From Phytophthora colocasiae (taxonomy: Eukaryota; Oomycota; Peronosporomycetes; Peronosporales; Peronosporaceae): a stretch of 64,000 bases of DNA. Positions 43,036 through 54,593 of this stretch are shown piece after piece; within the stretch, counting starts at the first letter, position 1; every line of letters begins with the position of its first letter. The notes beneath the pieces were generated by a model. The model ran no database searches. It saw nothing but the letters and a program-made list of their open reading frames with translations, and was not told the DNA's origin. The stretch spans positions 744,001 through 808,000 of the forward strand of contig JAGKQI010000040.1 of the NCBI GenBank assembly GCA_018806915.1, written 5' to 3'. The translations under genes and the position numbers were made by a program.

Positions 43036-43740
43036 CTCACTACAACACGACGTGACTGTGCCCCACATCGCTGTATTTGACATGGAAATCGAGTTGACCA
43101 AAAGTGCCGCTTGGGAATTGTCCACGATGTTGTCTCGGATCGTAGCTCCATCATTGTCCGCCCAGTGAGTGACATCTCCATGCTGATGCTGTAGCACCGC
43201 CGCCCAATGTTGAAGTTGTAAAGTTGTTCCTTCGATGCGCACTTGAATGCTGCGTTTGGAGTCCATTGCCTGATTGGCAAGTTTGTCCGCCATTTTGTTG
43301 TGGCTCCGTAGATGAGGATGCCACTGGATTACCTGTAGCTTATCAGCTAATCTTCTACTCCGCCAATAAATGTTCTTGAGGTGAGAGGCTTTGGGTGGTT
43401 TCCTCCGTCGATGCTGCCGTATTATGATCTCACTATCCCCAATGACGTGTACTGGAGAGTAGCCATGTCGGACGCACGCACGTAGTCCCGTTAAGAGACC
43501 CATATTTTCAGCCACATTGTTGGTTGTTGTCGTGCTAGCAAATGACATTCGAGCTAGCCAGCAAACTGTGAACGCTGCGTTATCTGCCCCTGAACGGAGA
43601 ATAATCGATCCACTTCCACCCGGGCCAGGGTTACCTCTCGAGCCACCGTCGAAAAATAGTAAGTAAAACCCTGATGGGGTACTGGTCAGGGATAGGAAAA
43701 ATACAATATCATACGGATTGGAGGCCTTCATCCAAGCCAA
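42970..43740 (-). pseudogene. LINE C-terminal RNase H, archaeal-type
   Basis: RNase HI-like domain with DGGSRGNPGPGG, a conserved Glu (NNVAENMG), Asp (IGDSEII) and a final Asn/Asp block (SHNKMADKLAN), that is, all four catalytic positions. The DGxSxGNPGP and N-x-x-AD signatures match the archaeal/plant type of RNase H, reported from plant L1 elements and oomycete retrotransposons. It lies in the LINE's orientation downstream of RT; the last codons (below about 43040) run into YR1. About 490 bp separates it from the zinc-motif frame, so it may need another frame or be a separate remnant. Confidence 0.75.
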
Positions 43741-44233
43741 TAAATAATTGAGTTATTGCCAATTTTTTCGACAATGTCAACCAAGTCAGTAGGTCACATG
43801 AATATGTGACACTATGTCGTCTTTTCTCATGAGTTTTTGAACGAGTTGGTTGCTGTCGATGCGCCTGGATTCAGGAGGGGTTACCTCGAGAACCCTCCCA
43901 CCGCGTCCAACCTCTCCAACCAACACACACAAGTCATAGTTAGTCCGAATTCCTCGACATCATACATACAACACACAAATCAACTGATATAATATATTTC
44001 AGTTAGGAAATGACAAGCAACTGTAATAACCCGTGTGCCCTGTGTGCAAACATGGCCACACCACCCGTTTGGCGATAGTTCTCGCTACCATCCATTGCCA
44101 AAACAACCACACATGTCAACGACATTTGGCTATAGCCAAGATTGGCTGTGTAAAAAATTGCATGTTATTGGGGTTGAGGAGCAATAAATTATGGCAATAT
44201 GATATTGCCAATATCGGCAATAGTTACGGAAAA
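43741..44233. other. Stretch without recognised gene inside the LINE
   Basis: About 490 bp, moderately AT-rich, between the RNase H and zinc-motif frames. It contains simple hairpins such as TTGCCAATATCGGCAA near 44205-44220. No coding frame is supported. It may be decayed LINE sequence or a further small insertion. Confidence 0.4.
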
Positions 44234-44896
44234 TTACCAAACCCTGGTACTGGTCAACATAGTTGGTAGCGGATCTGCAACGTAAAGTGCATTAATCAGG
44301 ATGTTGCCAACGGTGTCTCCGTATTTGAAAGGTGCTGCCGCTCCTAGATGTAGATGTACTGTTTTGTACCCCTGTCGAAGCCGAGCTAACATAGTGTGCG
44401 TTTGGTGACCCGAGGTGACGTTATTGAGGTCGTCAAAATATTGAATTCTCCATCTCCAGACTGCATTCAAGTAAATCGCGACTCCAATGCGCCAACAACT
44501 CTCCGTCAGTTCTGTTAGCGCCTCCGCAAACGTTGGTGAAGAGAAAAGCGTCTTTGGAAACATACCTTCTGCCTGCGACCAGACTCCTGATGGTATTGCG
44601 GGAAGTGTCATGCTGAAGAGTGCAAGTTCGCAGTCGTGATCGCGGAGCCCCAGTCTTTTCCATAGTAAAAGTAGCAAAAGCGCCCCAGCTGGACACCCCC
44701 AAAAAACGTGATAAAGGTCCACTTCATGAACGTGAATACACTCTTTGTGAGGGCATCCCATTCTGTTGTTGACAACGTCGTACAGCGAGAATGCATGCAG
44801 TTTCAGACGGATGAGAAGTTGTTCACCCCACGGTCCCAGCCCAACTACTCGTCTGATCCGTTTCCACTCCAGTTCCTCCAGGCCTTGAGCTGCCAA
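44234..44896 (-). pseudogene. LINE C-terminal region with zinc motif
   Basis: 220 codons, with a Cys/His cluster (CPHKEC ... H ... HVFWGCP) like the zinc motif found downstream of RT in many LINEs. It is separated from the RT frame by a frameshift at about 44900-45020. Confidence 0.7.
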
Positions 44897-45019
44897 TGTG
44901 CTGTGTGTAGCCCATTGGGCCTGCCTCGCTTTCAGCTTCTCAGTACCCCGCCGTCGTTTCTTCTCTGCGATGCGTGCCTTGTACTCCCTCCTGTGGCGTG
45001 TCCATCGTCGCCTCCCAGC

Positions 45020-46825
45020 CTAAAGACAAACCAGTCTACTGAGCTTGGGTGGATGAACTGCCTGTACGTTCTCGTCTGGCTTTAACTTTTTCTGGAGGTG
45101 TGTGGTTAGAGCTAGGTGTCCATCCACTCTGTCGATGCTTGGTGGGCTGGCGGTATCGGTTTGTATGAGCACTTCTGTTGTGGTATACCCCCGTAAACTG
45201 ACTATGACCGGATGATCCATCGGCGCCGCCTGGAATCGGACCTCGTTAGGATAATCAGCAAGCGTCGCGATCCGTGGAAAATTTATTAGCAGTGTCAGCA
45301 CAAGTAGTTCCGCTTGAGGTTTGCCGAAGGTACGTGGGGCCATGCTGGTGTGGAATTCAAAGAACATCACGCCACGTTCAATACGTTGCGACCTAACTAT
45401 GTCTCGTATAAGCGTGTGCGGGGTAGATATTCCTCCGCATGCCTCTGCCAATGTGTGTCTGGATCCCTCCATTGTAGTAATCTGAAGCGTGTCCATTTCC
45501 GCTCTACATATCCACTTGATATGTAGTGCCGCATCGGTAAGCAGATTTTCCTCATGTGCGGTGGTGGCGAGAGCATTGAGCAGAAAGGTGCAGTCTGCTA
45601 ACAGAGTGTCTCCAGTCCACGTCATTGTGATCCCCCCTACAGCAAACGCAGCCACGCAACACCCCGTTCGCATGGCAGTTGGCACCTCATCAGGATCTGG
45701 CGCCCCTGCTTCTGTCAACACTGCTCTCCCTGTGTCCCAGAGCGTTCCACGACGACGCACCCCTCTTGGCCGTGGGGATGTGTACTCCGGTGTGATAAAC
45801 ACTGTCGGTGCTTCGCCAGCATTGGTGTCGTGAAACAACACATCCCCCACAATATGTGACTGTGTTGTGCCGAGCTCAGCCCACTTGCTCACTGTCACCG
45901 CCGCCATAGCGTACAGCTCCGTGTGCAGGTCTGGGATCGCGAGGCCACCATTAGTTCGTGGTAGCGCTGCTAGATCGGCATCTAACCACGCCCTCGCCCC
46001 TTGGACGTCTCGACTAAATTGCCCATGCCAAACATAATTTTTGATTCGTGCGTTCATGAGATTCACGTCCGCAGTGGTGGGCCACGCGTGCCGTGCCACA
46101 TACATCAGCTTGGGTATAATGATTGCGCTGGCGATTAGACTGCGTTGATCCACCGTGAGTACTTTTTGGGTGGCAAGTCGCAACCTTGTTTCCAGTTGCT
46201 GTCCCGCCACTTTCCAAGGGTAGGACGATTCAACAGTGGTGCCTACCTGAATTCCCAGATACCTACACGCCTCTTCCGGAGGTAGATATTCCATGCCTTC
46301 AGGAAGTTTTGGTGGCGCTGTAGGCCCTTGTGCATTCAGACGGATAACCTTGGTTTTTCCGGCATTGATCTGTAATCCCGAAGCCTTGCTAAAAGTGCGT
46401 AAAATGCGCATGAGGGGTAGAATGTCCGCTGGATCTCTCACGAAAGCCGCTGTATCATCAGCGTATCCAGCAACGCGGAGTTCGAATTTTCCTGCTTCGG
46501 ACTGGACAATGATGCCTCTTACCCCGAAATGACCGTCCAACTTCCGGTATAATGGATCCAGCGCCAGTTTGAATAACATGGGTGCTAACGGACACCCTTG
46601 CCTGATGCCGCTCGTGACGTGTACTTTGCGCGACCGTGCCCCATTTGCTAAGAACTGCACTGTTGTACCTGCGTGAAGCTGCCATACCGCCTTAATGAAC
46701 TTTTCCGGATAACCTTGACGTCGGAGTACCTTTAGCATGTACTCCCGGTCGAGCGAGTCATAAGCTTTTCTAAAGTCAAGTTGGAGAGCTGCGGCTGCTA
46801 TCTGGGACGGGTCAACTATTGCCAT
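45020..46825 (-). pseudogene. LINE reverse transcriptase
   Basis: 601 codons with RT box A (LDFRKAYDSLD), box B (GIRQGCPLAPMLF) and box C (AGYADDTAAF). An in-frame TAA at 46826-46828 and a TAG near 46957 separate it from upstream RT sequence (GFVPGRTIHE; LLNTDY...IFTRILATR), so the frame is broken inside the RT domain. Confidence 0.9.
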
Positions 46826-46828
46826 TTA

Positions 46829-47980
46829 TTGTGCTGCATCATAGAGGTCCAGTGTCTCGTGAATAGTCCTGCCTGGTACGAATCCATTTTGATTCGGGTG
46901 TATTTGATCGGGTAGTGTGGCACTCACGCGAGTTGCCAAAATCCTCGTGAATATCTAGTAGTCCGTATTCAGAAGCGCAAGAGGGCGGTAATTGAGGGCG
47001 TTTTTTTTACTACCACCTTTTTTCAGACAGAATATGTCCGCCTCGAGGAAAGACGATGGAAATTGGCCTGCTTCGTACCATAGGTTGAGCGATATCGTCA
47101 GAATTGGAACAAGCTGTTCCTCATAGTCCCTGTACCAGCCGTTTCCAAGCCTGTCAGGGCCGGCAGCCTTCCCTCTCTTGCATGCCCGGAGTGCAGTTCG
47201 GACTTCTAACTCTGTGATGACGTCTGCTGTAGCAGTTTGCTCTGGCGTAGATTCTGTTGCAGAAGCAGTCCATTCTAGTACCTCGTCAATGTCCTTCGTG
47301 TCCGCCGCGTTTTGCTGTAGAATAGGTGTTCATGCATCAGCCAGAATGTCTGCCTTGTCATGGACTCCTCGGGTCGGAGCTCCAGCTATCGGGTCTAGCT
47401 TGTGAATCGTGTTGTCGCTGAACTTAGTTGATATTCGCCTAAAGAATTCCTTCGTCGTTTTCCCCGTCCAATGAGTTGTGTCTCTGTATAATTTTTGCTG
47501 TCCGATAGCATCTTTCGCTCGCTTACAGTCACCAATCGCTCGTCGTAAGCGTGCTGCACGCGTAGGGCCTGCTGTATCATCAAGAGAGAGGCCATCCATG
47601 AGATCAGTAACTGTGTCCACTGTGGTCGGCCGTCCTCGCTCTTCTTCTTGTACCCGTTTTTGCTGTCGAAGAAGTCTGGTGAGTTTCTGCTTGAGAGTAC
47701 CGCGCAAGGAGCGTTTACGTGCTCGAATGCAACGTCGTGTTCTCCTAGCTATTTCGCTTTTCAGTTCTTCCCATTTTACAGAAGTTGTTGCTGCTGCCAC
47801 CTCGGGAATACTCAGGGTTGCCTGAAACTCCTGTAGCAGATCGATGTGATTTGTTTGACCTCCTCGGCTGCGAAGGTTGGGGCTGGGTGGATTCGAGCTG
47901 GCCGACGGACACGAATCGGGTCGTCAGGTGCATGCAAATGCAACTTTGCCGCGTGATGATCCGTAGGCGACCCCACTAAG
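46829..47980 (-). pseudogene. LINE endonuclease-RT linker and RT N-terminal part
   Basis: Contains the end of the endonuclease domain (TDHHAAKLHLH near 47920-47965), a basic linker (open 47800-47330) and the first RT strands. An in-frame TGA lies at about 47329. It continues directly into the RT frame. Several stops, so not functional. Confidence 0.75.
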
Positions 47981-48696
47981 GGAAATGGTCAATTAAGAGC
48001 CGTGTCAGAATCGGTGCAAGCTCTCGATCATTCCTCGGCAACCACTTTGAAAGGGGTAAAAAGCAACACAGTTCTAGAAAGTGCATTCTCTCCACGATTT
48101 TTTGAGGATTATTACATCTGCGAGCGAATGAAACCGCGAGCAAGGCACGCGTTGCTGTGGAGCCCACAAATTTGCCGGTCTTGCCAATTAAGAGCCGCTT
48201 TTTACCTTGCTTTCACTAAGAAGAACGCGTTCTGAAAATTTGCCAGCTGGAGGTATAGGGCTACTCCATCTTTTAATATTCAGTTTCTAATATTAAATAT
48301 ACCAGTATATACATTACTGTAGGTGAAGGCCGATCACTGCTATAATTCAAGTGCTGACAGCTCGAGCCTTGAGGGCCCTTCGGGGAGAAGGGTTGTCGCT
48401 TTCTCTTTTCTGTTACCATGGTTGACTGTAAGTTCTTGCAGGACTTCATGGGTTAGCCAACGTCCACCCACAGTCGTATAGTCCGGGCGTCCTTTGGTCT
48501 TCGTAATTGACAGATTGAATGGTTGTGGCGCTAAAACTTTAAGGGTTTTCCGCCATATTTTTGAATAGAAATGTGCAGGTATTCGTACTTATGACGTATT
48601 AGCGAATAAGAGGTGGTAAAACTCAAAAACACTGCATGATAGGTCAAAATGGAGGATGGCTCTTAATTGGCAATCGGCTCTTAATTGACCATTTCC
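47981..48696. mobile_element. 716 bp non-autonomous DNA element with 22 bp TIRs
   Basis: Perfect 22 bp terminal inverted repeats (47981-48002 and 48675-48696) start GGAAATGGTC. They are flanked by a possible 3 bp target duplication AAG (47978-47980 and 48697-48699). A second inverted pair of 16 bp (48181-48196 and 48658-48673) shares the AATTAAGAGCC core. No transposase frame. It interrupts the LINE endonuclease, so it is younger than the LINE. Superfamily not assigned; a 3 bp duplication would fit PIF/Harbinger- or CACTA-like elements. Confidence 0.8.
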
Positions 48697-49440
48697 AAGC
48701 CGCAACCCATGCCAGTGTTTCCGCCGATACATACCACCGGTCCAGGCGAGATGACGCCGCTCCTTTTCCTGATATTCTATAATGGTACGTGTGCGTGTCG
48801 TTGTGGTGCTTCGCTAAGTAATCGTTCGCCTAATGCGATGGTCTAGCGATAGCTACAGGATCCAGCAGCCCCCACTGATTCAACAACTCCCTCAGTCTGG
48901 GAGAATCGTGGCCTGCAGCACCGTGGTGGTACGTGCGGTCTGCTTCGTCGTCGAGTGTACAATTAAAATCTCCCCCAACCAAGACCAAAGCATCTTTAGG
49001 TAGCTCAATCGCTTGGAGATTTTTATAAAATGCCTCCCGCTCGGCATTTATGTGTGGTGCATACACATTGCACACCACAGTTCGTTTTCCTCCCAAATAT
49101 CCTCGCACCGCCATGAAATGCGGTGTCCAATGCTCCTTCAGGGCAGGAGTCACATTTTTAAACGATCCATATGGATCGATAAGAACTGCTACCCCGCCCT
49201 TCTTATTTCTGGAAGGCGACCAAAATGAGAGCTGCTGCTGTCCTGGGCACTGTCGGAACCCCCACCTGGTTGCAAACAACTTCTCGTGCTGAAGCACCTC
49301 CTTTGAATTGACATGTGTTTCCTGAAGAAGTATCACATCGGATCTGCCGTGTTGATCTGTAACCCCAAAGGTCCCGAACCATGTGTTTCTGTCCTGTTCC
49401 GTTGCCCCAAAGCCGTTTACATTTTGTGTGACGAAGCCAA
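48697..49440 (-). pseudogene. LINE apurinic-type endonuclease
   Basis: Endonuclease/exonuclease/phosphatase fold: NVNG start in one frame near 49430, then ILLQETHVN, a conserved VYAPH segment and GGDFNCTLDD (catalytic Asp and Asn), then LDRWYVS near 48740. The TIR element cuts it before the final SDH-type motif, which is found as TDHHA near 47960. Frameshift at about 49340-49420. Confidence 0.85.
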
Positions 49441-50868
49441 AAGTTTGCTCAGTGGTATGCGTGCTCCCAGCCCGTCCATATTGCTCAGTCTCCCGTTCAT
49501 CTTGTTTAGGCTCCGTGTTCTAGCCTGCTTGTCATCATGAAATGTTTTTTGTATGTGTTTCTGTTTTTCGTCACCTGTGGCTACTTCATAGTAAGATGTC
49601 AGCACGGGCCATGTAACTGTACACCGATGTTTCCCCTTAATCGACTTGGTGGTCACTTCGCTCCTCGTTTCTGGCAGTTTGTGCTCGTGTACGAGCCTTT
49701 GTGTCTGTGCGGGCTGCTCCCCCCGAACAGTTTTCTCAAGCACCTGAGTGCATTTATTTCCGATGCCCCGACCAGAGCTCGGAGCCATCAGTCCCACCGT
49801 TATCATACCAGGCATGCCCGCCAATGTTGCGGCACTCCAGCCATTATAGGCAATGGCATTTGTACAGAGCGTGCGCATGAATCCAAACTCCTCGTACCAG
49901 GTTACCCTCACTCCGGTCGGTGCCCTCCCCATGGGGATGGCGGCCCAGTCACTGATAACAAATGGGATGACGTGAAGTATGAGCCACTCTTGCTCCGAGA
50001 GCTCTGTAGGTTTTAAACGGCACTTAGCAGCGCCAACCCATTGCTCCAACTGCTTCCAGCGTTCCGGGGAGCGCGCCCGTGCCTCCGCTGCGAGATGATG
50101 TATGGACGTATCTGTACATTCCTCTATCCAAGTCAAGCAGTAAGTCTGGGTGGAGGTAGTCACATTTGCATCCTCTGCAATCCTCTTTAGCGCTTCCAAG
50201 TGTTCATTGTACGCTTCGTGTGCTCCCCATTGGAGTAGACAATCCAGTGGCCAGCCTTTGGCCTCCTTCTCCGGGTACGGAATGAAAGCGAAGAAATGCC
50301 GAAGTTCCGATGTGTTGGTGAGCAGCCACTCCCTTATTGCCGATAACTTGGGATTTCGACGTTTAGTTAAAGGGATGCCCAACTCTTCGCGGTAAATCGA
50401 GCACCATAAAGCAAAAGCCTTCGCATTGGCCGCAGTCACTAATTCGTTGAGCGGCACGTCAACATCGTCTGTCGGTTTGTCCAATGGACCTCTGAGGATT
50501 CGGAAGTAAGTGTTCGCTACCATACCCCCAGCTGCGGGTCGTGCCTGCCGTAATGGTAATCCAGCTACGTTCGAGGCCTCCGTGATATCGCTTTGTGAGT
50601 TTGCTGCATAATCGTCAATTCCGTATGCTGCGTGGATGTAGCTCTCTTCAAGTGGTAATACAACAGACCAGTCTGTCGTAACTTGATGTTGGTCTAGCAG
50701 GGGCAGACCAAGTCTGGCATGCACCAAGTTGAGCCGATCGCGCATCTCCAAACGCTTGTGCATGAGGCCATTAACATCTGGAGTGTTGGCCAACTGATTG
50801 ATTGTCTGCAAGTCCACACTAGCTTCTGCAGGAGTCATATCGTTAATGGACTCTTTCCAATTGTACAT
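49417..50868 (-). pseudogene. LINE ORF1, C-terminal part
   Basis: 483 codons without a recognised domain, Trp-rich in the middle, ending in a basic segment overlapping the endonuclease start. It follows the OTU-like region with a frame change near 50905. Its position between OTU region and endonuclease makes it ORF1 or the start of a single polyprotein. Confidence 0.6.
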
Positions 50869-50905
50869 ATCCGAAATCGTGGAAGCGTACTTTACATCTC
50901 CTTCC

Positions 50906-51773
50906 GCTCTCCATTATAGGAAGAGTTCTCCATGACTGACGCCAGACAAATGACGATCATGGTGCCGCAACACAAGAGAACGTGAAGTTTCCAGCACGCT
51001 TCTAGGTAGTCTCTTGCATCTCTGTCCGTTAAGGCCTCAACATACCCACTTTCATGATCTGTGTCATTGGCCCTGCGGAATTGCGTGTACGCATATCGCT
51101 ACAAATGTGCGTCATTTGACGCGTCGACATCAAAAACTAGTATCGGTTCACGAAGATATTGCGCCATTGCTCGGAGTTCATTAGGACCGGCCCAGCACGA
51201 ATATGGGACTTGTTCGTCTACCGGTATCTCACTCGCCACAGCGTAGTGGCTGTATAAGGCCGCAGTTGCCGCTGCCTGTGACGTATGCGGTGGGCGTTTG
51301 GGGAATAGTTTGCTGTATTCCTGGATGGGATCAATCTGGCCCACTTCCACGTCCCGACGAAGATTATTCATCATTAGTGAATAAATTGATCGCTTGAGCT
51401 CTGTAGCGTGGGAGACGGTGCAGGTACTGTTCTGAAGCTGGGGCGCTGAATGATTAGTGGTAGATGAGTACAACACCAGAAATGCGCATTGGCCATTGGC
51501 TGCTACCCCCACCTCCGTGCCTTGAAAGCTATTAAGCCAGTGCCCAACTTGAATAGGAAGATGTTTGTCTTCCTCCGCTGTCCCTGTGCGCGACTTCCCT
51601 ATGATTACGTCCTCTTGAGGGTCCGTAGTAGACGGTACGAAATCTCCAGTGGTAACACTCTCCTCCGGAACGCTCTGCAGCATGCTTTTGGAGGCACTCG
51701 GTTGTTCGCCGGGTTTATCTGCTTGTAATTCCTTTTCTGCTTTCACGATATAATTTGCCATACTAGATTGCAT
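50906..51773 (-). pseudogene. LINE ORF1 with OTU-like cysteine protease domain
   Basis: Open from 51773 to 51099, then in frame past a TAG (51099-51101) to about 50906. It contains ANGQCAFLVL, like the catalytic Cys block of OTU proteases (usually GDGNC), and later WAGPNELRAMAQYLREPILV, like the conserved W-x2-x-E-L block of that family. OTU enzymes cleave ubiquitin or polyprotein linkages. No catalytic His was assigned with certainty. The basis for OTU is motif similarity only. Confidence 0.6.
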
Positions 51774-51876
51774 CCCTTTTAGCGCTCCCTTCGGCAGGCC
51801 AACCTTGCTTTCGTGTTGCTTCTTTCGCTTGGAAGGTTTGCACTACTGGGAATGGAGGAACTTGGCACCACTGGCC

Positions 51877-54215
51877 CTTTGAGAACGCTCTTTAGCACTT
51901 CTAAAGGGAACTGCTGCCGGTCTTTGCACTCGCCTGTGAGAGTACCACCATGGGCCGTGAAATCAATCATCTTGCTGTTACGAGTACGCTCCATATTGGC
52001 GAACGCAGCTTCAGGTATCTTCTCTAAAAGGGCCACGCAACATTTGGAGGCGAGAGAAACGGAACCGTGAAATTCTTGATCACAGTGTGCCCTTGTGGGA
52101 ATGTCACCGGTCGAATGACGTCACGCACTCCCAACTCATACAGCAGCCTGCCAAAGAAAGTCTCGAAGTCGATTCCGTAAAATCCGCCTTGGTGGCTTGC
52201 CAGAATAACAGCACCCACGGCAAGAGCTTCAAGATTCATTCCATCGTTTGTAACCTGAGCTGGATTACTAGTATTTGTTCCGTTTTGACCCAATACAGTC
52301 CTCAATTTCTTCCAGAATGGAAGATCTAGTGGGCTCCACTTGTTGTTGGGAAGTGCTTGTTGGCGGTGATGTCCCGAACTGTAAGCGTCGGAGTCTTCAT
52401 AATCCCCCATCAACGTTAGATAAAGGAGAATGTCGTCTTCCATTCGGGGGAATACGCATCGACACTTCCACACCTTGTTGTTCTTCAGCAACTCTTTTTG
52501 AGTTCCCAATTGGAGCTCGAAAATCTTGTGCTCCTCCATGCGGCCGTAATGTCCATCGATCAAGTTGACCTCCTTCTTGGCTCTGTAGAAGTCTTTCTTT
52601 TCCTTACTCTTGCCACCGACGTCTGCGTTATAGCTAGTCCCAAGAAAAAGATACAGTTGACCTCTTTCAAATTCCTCTGCACGTTTCAATGATCGAAATT
52701 CTGGCGTCAGTGCTTTGGCCATGTTAGTCAAGTACTTCAGTCGATCTTGGCCATCGTATGGGGAGAATGTCGTCTTCCTTCCGGGGGAATACGCATCGAC
52801 ACTTCCACACCTTGTTGTTCTTCACCAACTCTCTTTGGGTTCCCAATTGGAGCTCGAATATCTCCTGCTCCTCCATGCGGCCGTAATGTCCATCGATCAA
52901 GTTGACCTCCTTGTTGTCTCTGTAGAAGTCTTTCTTTTCCTTACTCTTGCCACCGACGTCTGCGTTATAGCTAGTCCCAAGAAAAAGATACAGTTGACCT
53001 CTTTCAAATTCCTCTGCACGTTTCAATGATCGAAATTCCGGCGTCAGTGCTTTGACCATATTAGTCAAGTACTTCAGTCGATCTTGGCCATCGTATGGAA
53101 ACTGGGTCATGTGTTTCTGCGCTGATGCACCAAAAAGAGGTCGGCTACTCGAAAGAATCCACTCAAACACTGAAGTGATCCCCCCCTTCGTGGCAAACGT
53201 CGGTAGCGATGGAATCACCGTACACCATGATACTCTTGATACTCGCGAAGAATCGCTTTCAGTATAAAGGTTCCGTGCCGTACCATTCGTAGCGCTTAGA
53301 ATAAGCGGCAGACGGAGAGAGCGGAACACATTCCGCATCGACCGAGCTAGTTTTCGATTATCATCCCGCAAGCGAGGAAATTCGTCCAGAAAGAAGAGCA
53401 TTGGTTGCTTCTTATCACGTATTCTTTTGATCACGTGCTGCAGCGACGTCTTCACGCACAGCGTTTCCGATGCACCTACCTGCACCACTGAGCGCAGCGA
53501 TGATGAAAGCGTACACGCCCAATGGTTTCTTGGCGGTTCCGTCGAAGTCACTAACAGAACCTTCAAACTCAGATCGGCCATATTTTGTAGTATCAAGACT
53601 GTCAATGTCGTTCTTCATACAACTCATGAAAGCAAGCTGTCGCGACTTGAATGGCTCATGCACGGGCTCTCTCGAGTCATTTGACGTGGTACACGGCAGG
53701 TAGAACATTTCAAAAGCTCCATTGGCTTCCAAGTTGAACGCCATCTGCGTCTTGCCCGTGCCAGAAGAATTCTCCAGAACGACAAACCGCATCGGGTTCT
53801 CCACACCATTTCTCACATCTTCGAGAGTCTTTACCACATCTTCCACCTCTTTCGTTTCCTTTAAATCTTCAGCAATGCGCCTATACTTGGACACAACAGG
53901 ACTTTGCCCCTCCTTTATGGTCCATTCCTGCAATGGGGGCTTCACTAGAAGGTGCAAGTCACCTGAGGGAAGGTCTTTACCGAGAGCGTCTGCGATTGTT
54001 TCCAGTCCCGTAAATGACTTACTGCTGTCGCAAACTATATCGACGATTTCGTCAGGAACCGCGCCAGTTCGCATAACGTGCAGGTTTTTTTTTAAAAGCA
54101 GGAGCAGCAGACAGCCACGAGCCATCCGCCTTCTTGGCTACGAAGAGCACCAGCTCGTCTTCATCGATGCCCTTCAGTCGATTGGAGTACTTTGCCATTA
54201 TTGGCTTGTTCAAGG
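51877..54215 (-). pseudogene. CRN: CRN-EF, 5' and central part
   Basis: Continues the CRN at 36542-37087. From the right: part of one LFLAK domain (LVLFVAKK, from about 54215, its beginning missing), a poly-T tract near 54080 that shifts the frame, HLLVKPP, Walker A GTGKT, a frame change near 53430, Walker B FFLDE, then a 337 bp tandem duplication (52425-53098) that again shifts the frame. The last part runs through LSPPNVAWP to the nuclease-like ECKDRQQF segment. CRN similarity ends at the LINE target duplication. It is most similar to CRN-D. Confidence 0.85.
52425..53098 (-). repeat. 337 bp tandem duplication inside CRN-EF
   Basis: Units 52425-52761 and 52762-53098 are nearly identical and directly adjacent; both encode the segment from LKYLTNM...KALTPEF to the CVFPR...EDDIL motif. 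The unit length is not a multiple of three, so the duplication destroys the frame. Confidence 0.9.
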
Positions 54216-54417
54216 TATTTTCAGTCCTTGTCGCTTTTCGATGTGGGGGCGTGCCGTAACTGGCTCAATGAAGAAGTTTACATTGTAGCCCCACCACGAC
54301 CAGGCTGTGGCGTGGGGGATGCCCATTGCCTTGGCTGCATAGTATACTTCGGAATCATTGCTGGTGCCATCCTGGTAGTCAATTCACCGCTAATGCGTGT
54401 GTAACGCTCCGGAAGGG
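54216..54417. other. Stretch between CRN-EF and YR2 without recognised gene
   Basis: About 200 bp. CRN similarity has ended and the YR2 repeat A1 has not begun. Nothing recognisable. Confidence 0.4.
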
Positions 54418-54593
54418 GTGCACGGTTCGGTGAACCGGTTAGGCGGCGAAGCGAACCGGATGTTTCCGAGGAATGGCGAAACTCACGGCATTCGCAAGTT
54501 CGCTGGCTAGACAGCAAGTGTTCCAGCACAAGGAAGGACACATAATCCTGGACACATAGTCCACGGTGAAAGGAGCCGGGCTCCCGCGAAAAT
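54418..54593 (+). repeat. YR2 split direct repeat A1
   Basis: About 175 bp starting GTGCACGGTTCGGTGAACCG, matching A2 at 61168-61325 with a few substitutions and a short indel. Confidence 0.85.

Larger units (their letters stand above)
37088..51876 (-). mobile_element. LINE (non-LTR retrotransposon) with nested YR1 and TIR element, inserted in CRN-EF
   Basis: The 14,789 bp block is bounded by a 12 bp direct repeat (CTTTGAGAACGC), consistent with the variable-length duplications made by LINEs. Minus-strand order is ORF1 with an OTU-like domain, apurinic-type endonuclease, reverse transcriptase (YADD), zinc motif, RNase H. The 3' end is interrupted by YR1 (about 37.1-43.0 kb) and the endonuclease by a 716 bp element. 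Many stops (TAG, TAA and TGA) and frameshifts show the LINE is dead. The exact LINE/YR1 junctions were not resolved, and no poly(A) tail was seen at 37088. Confidence 0.75.
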
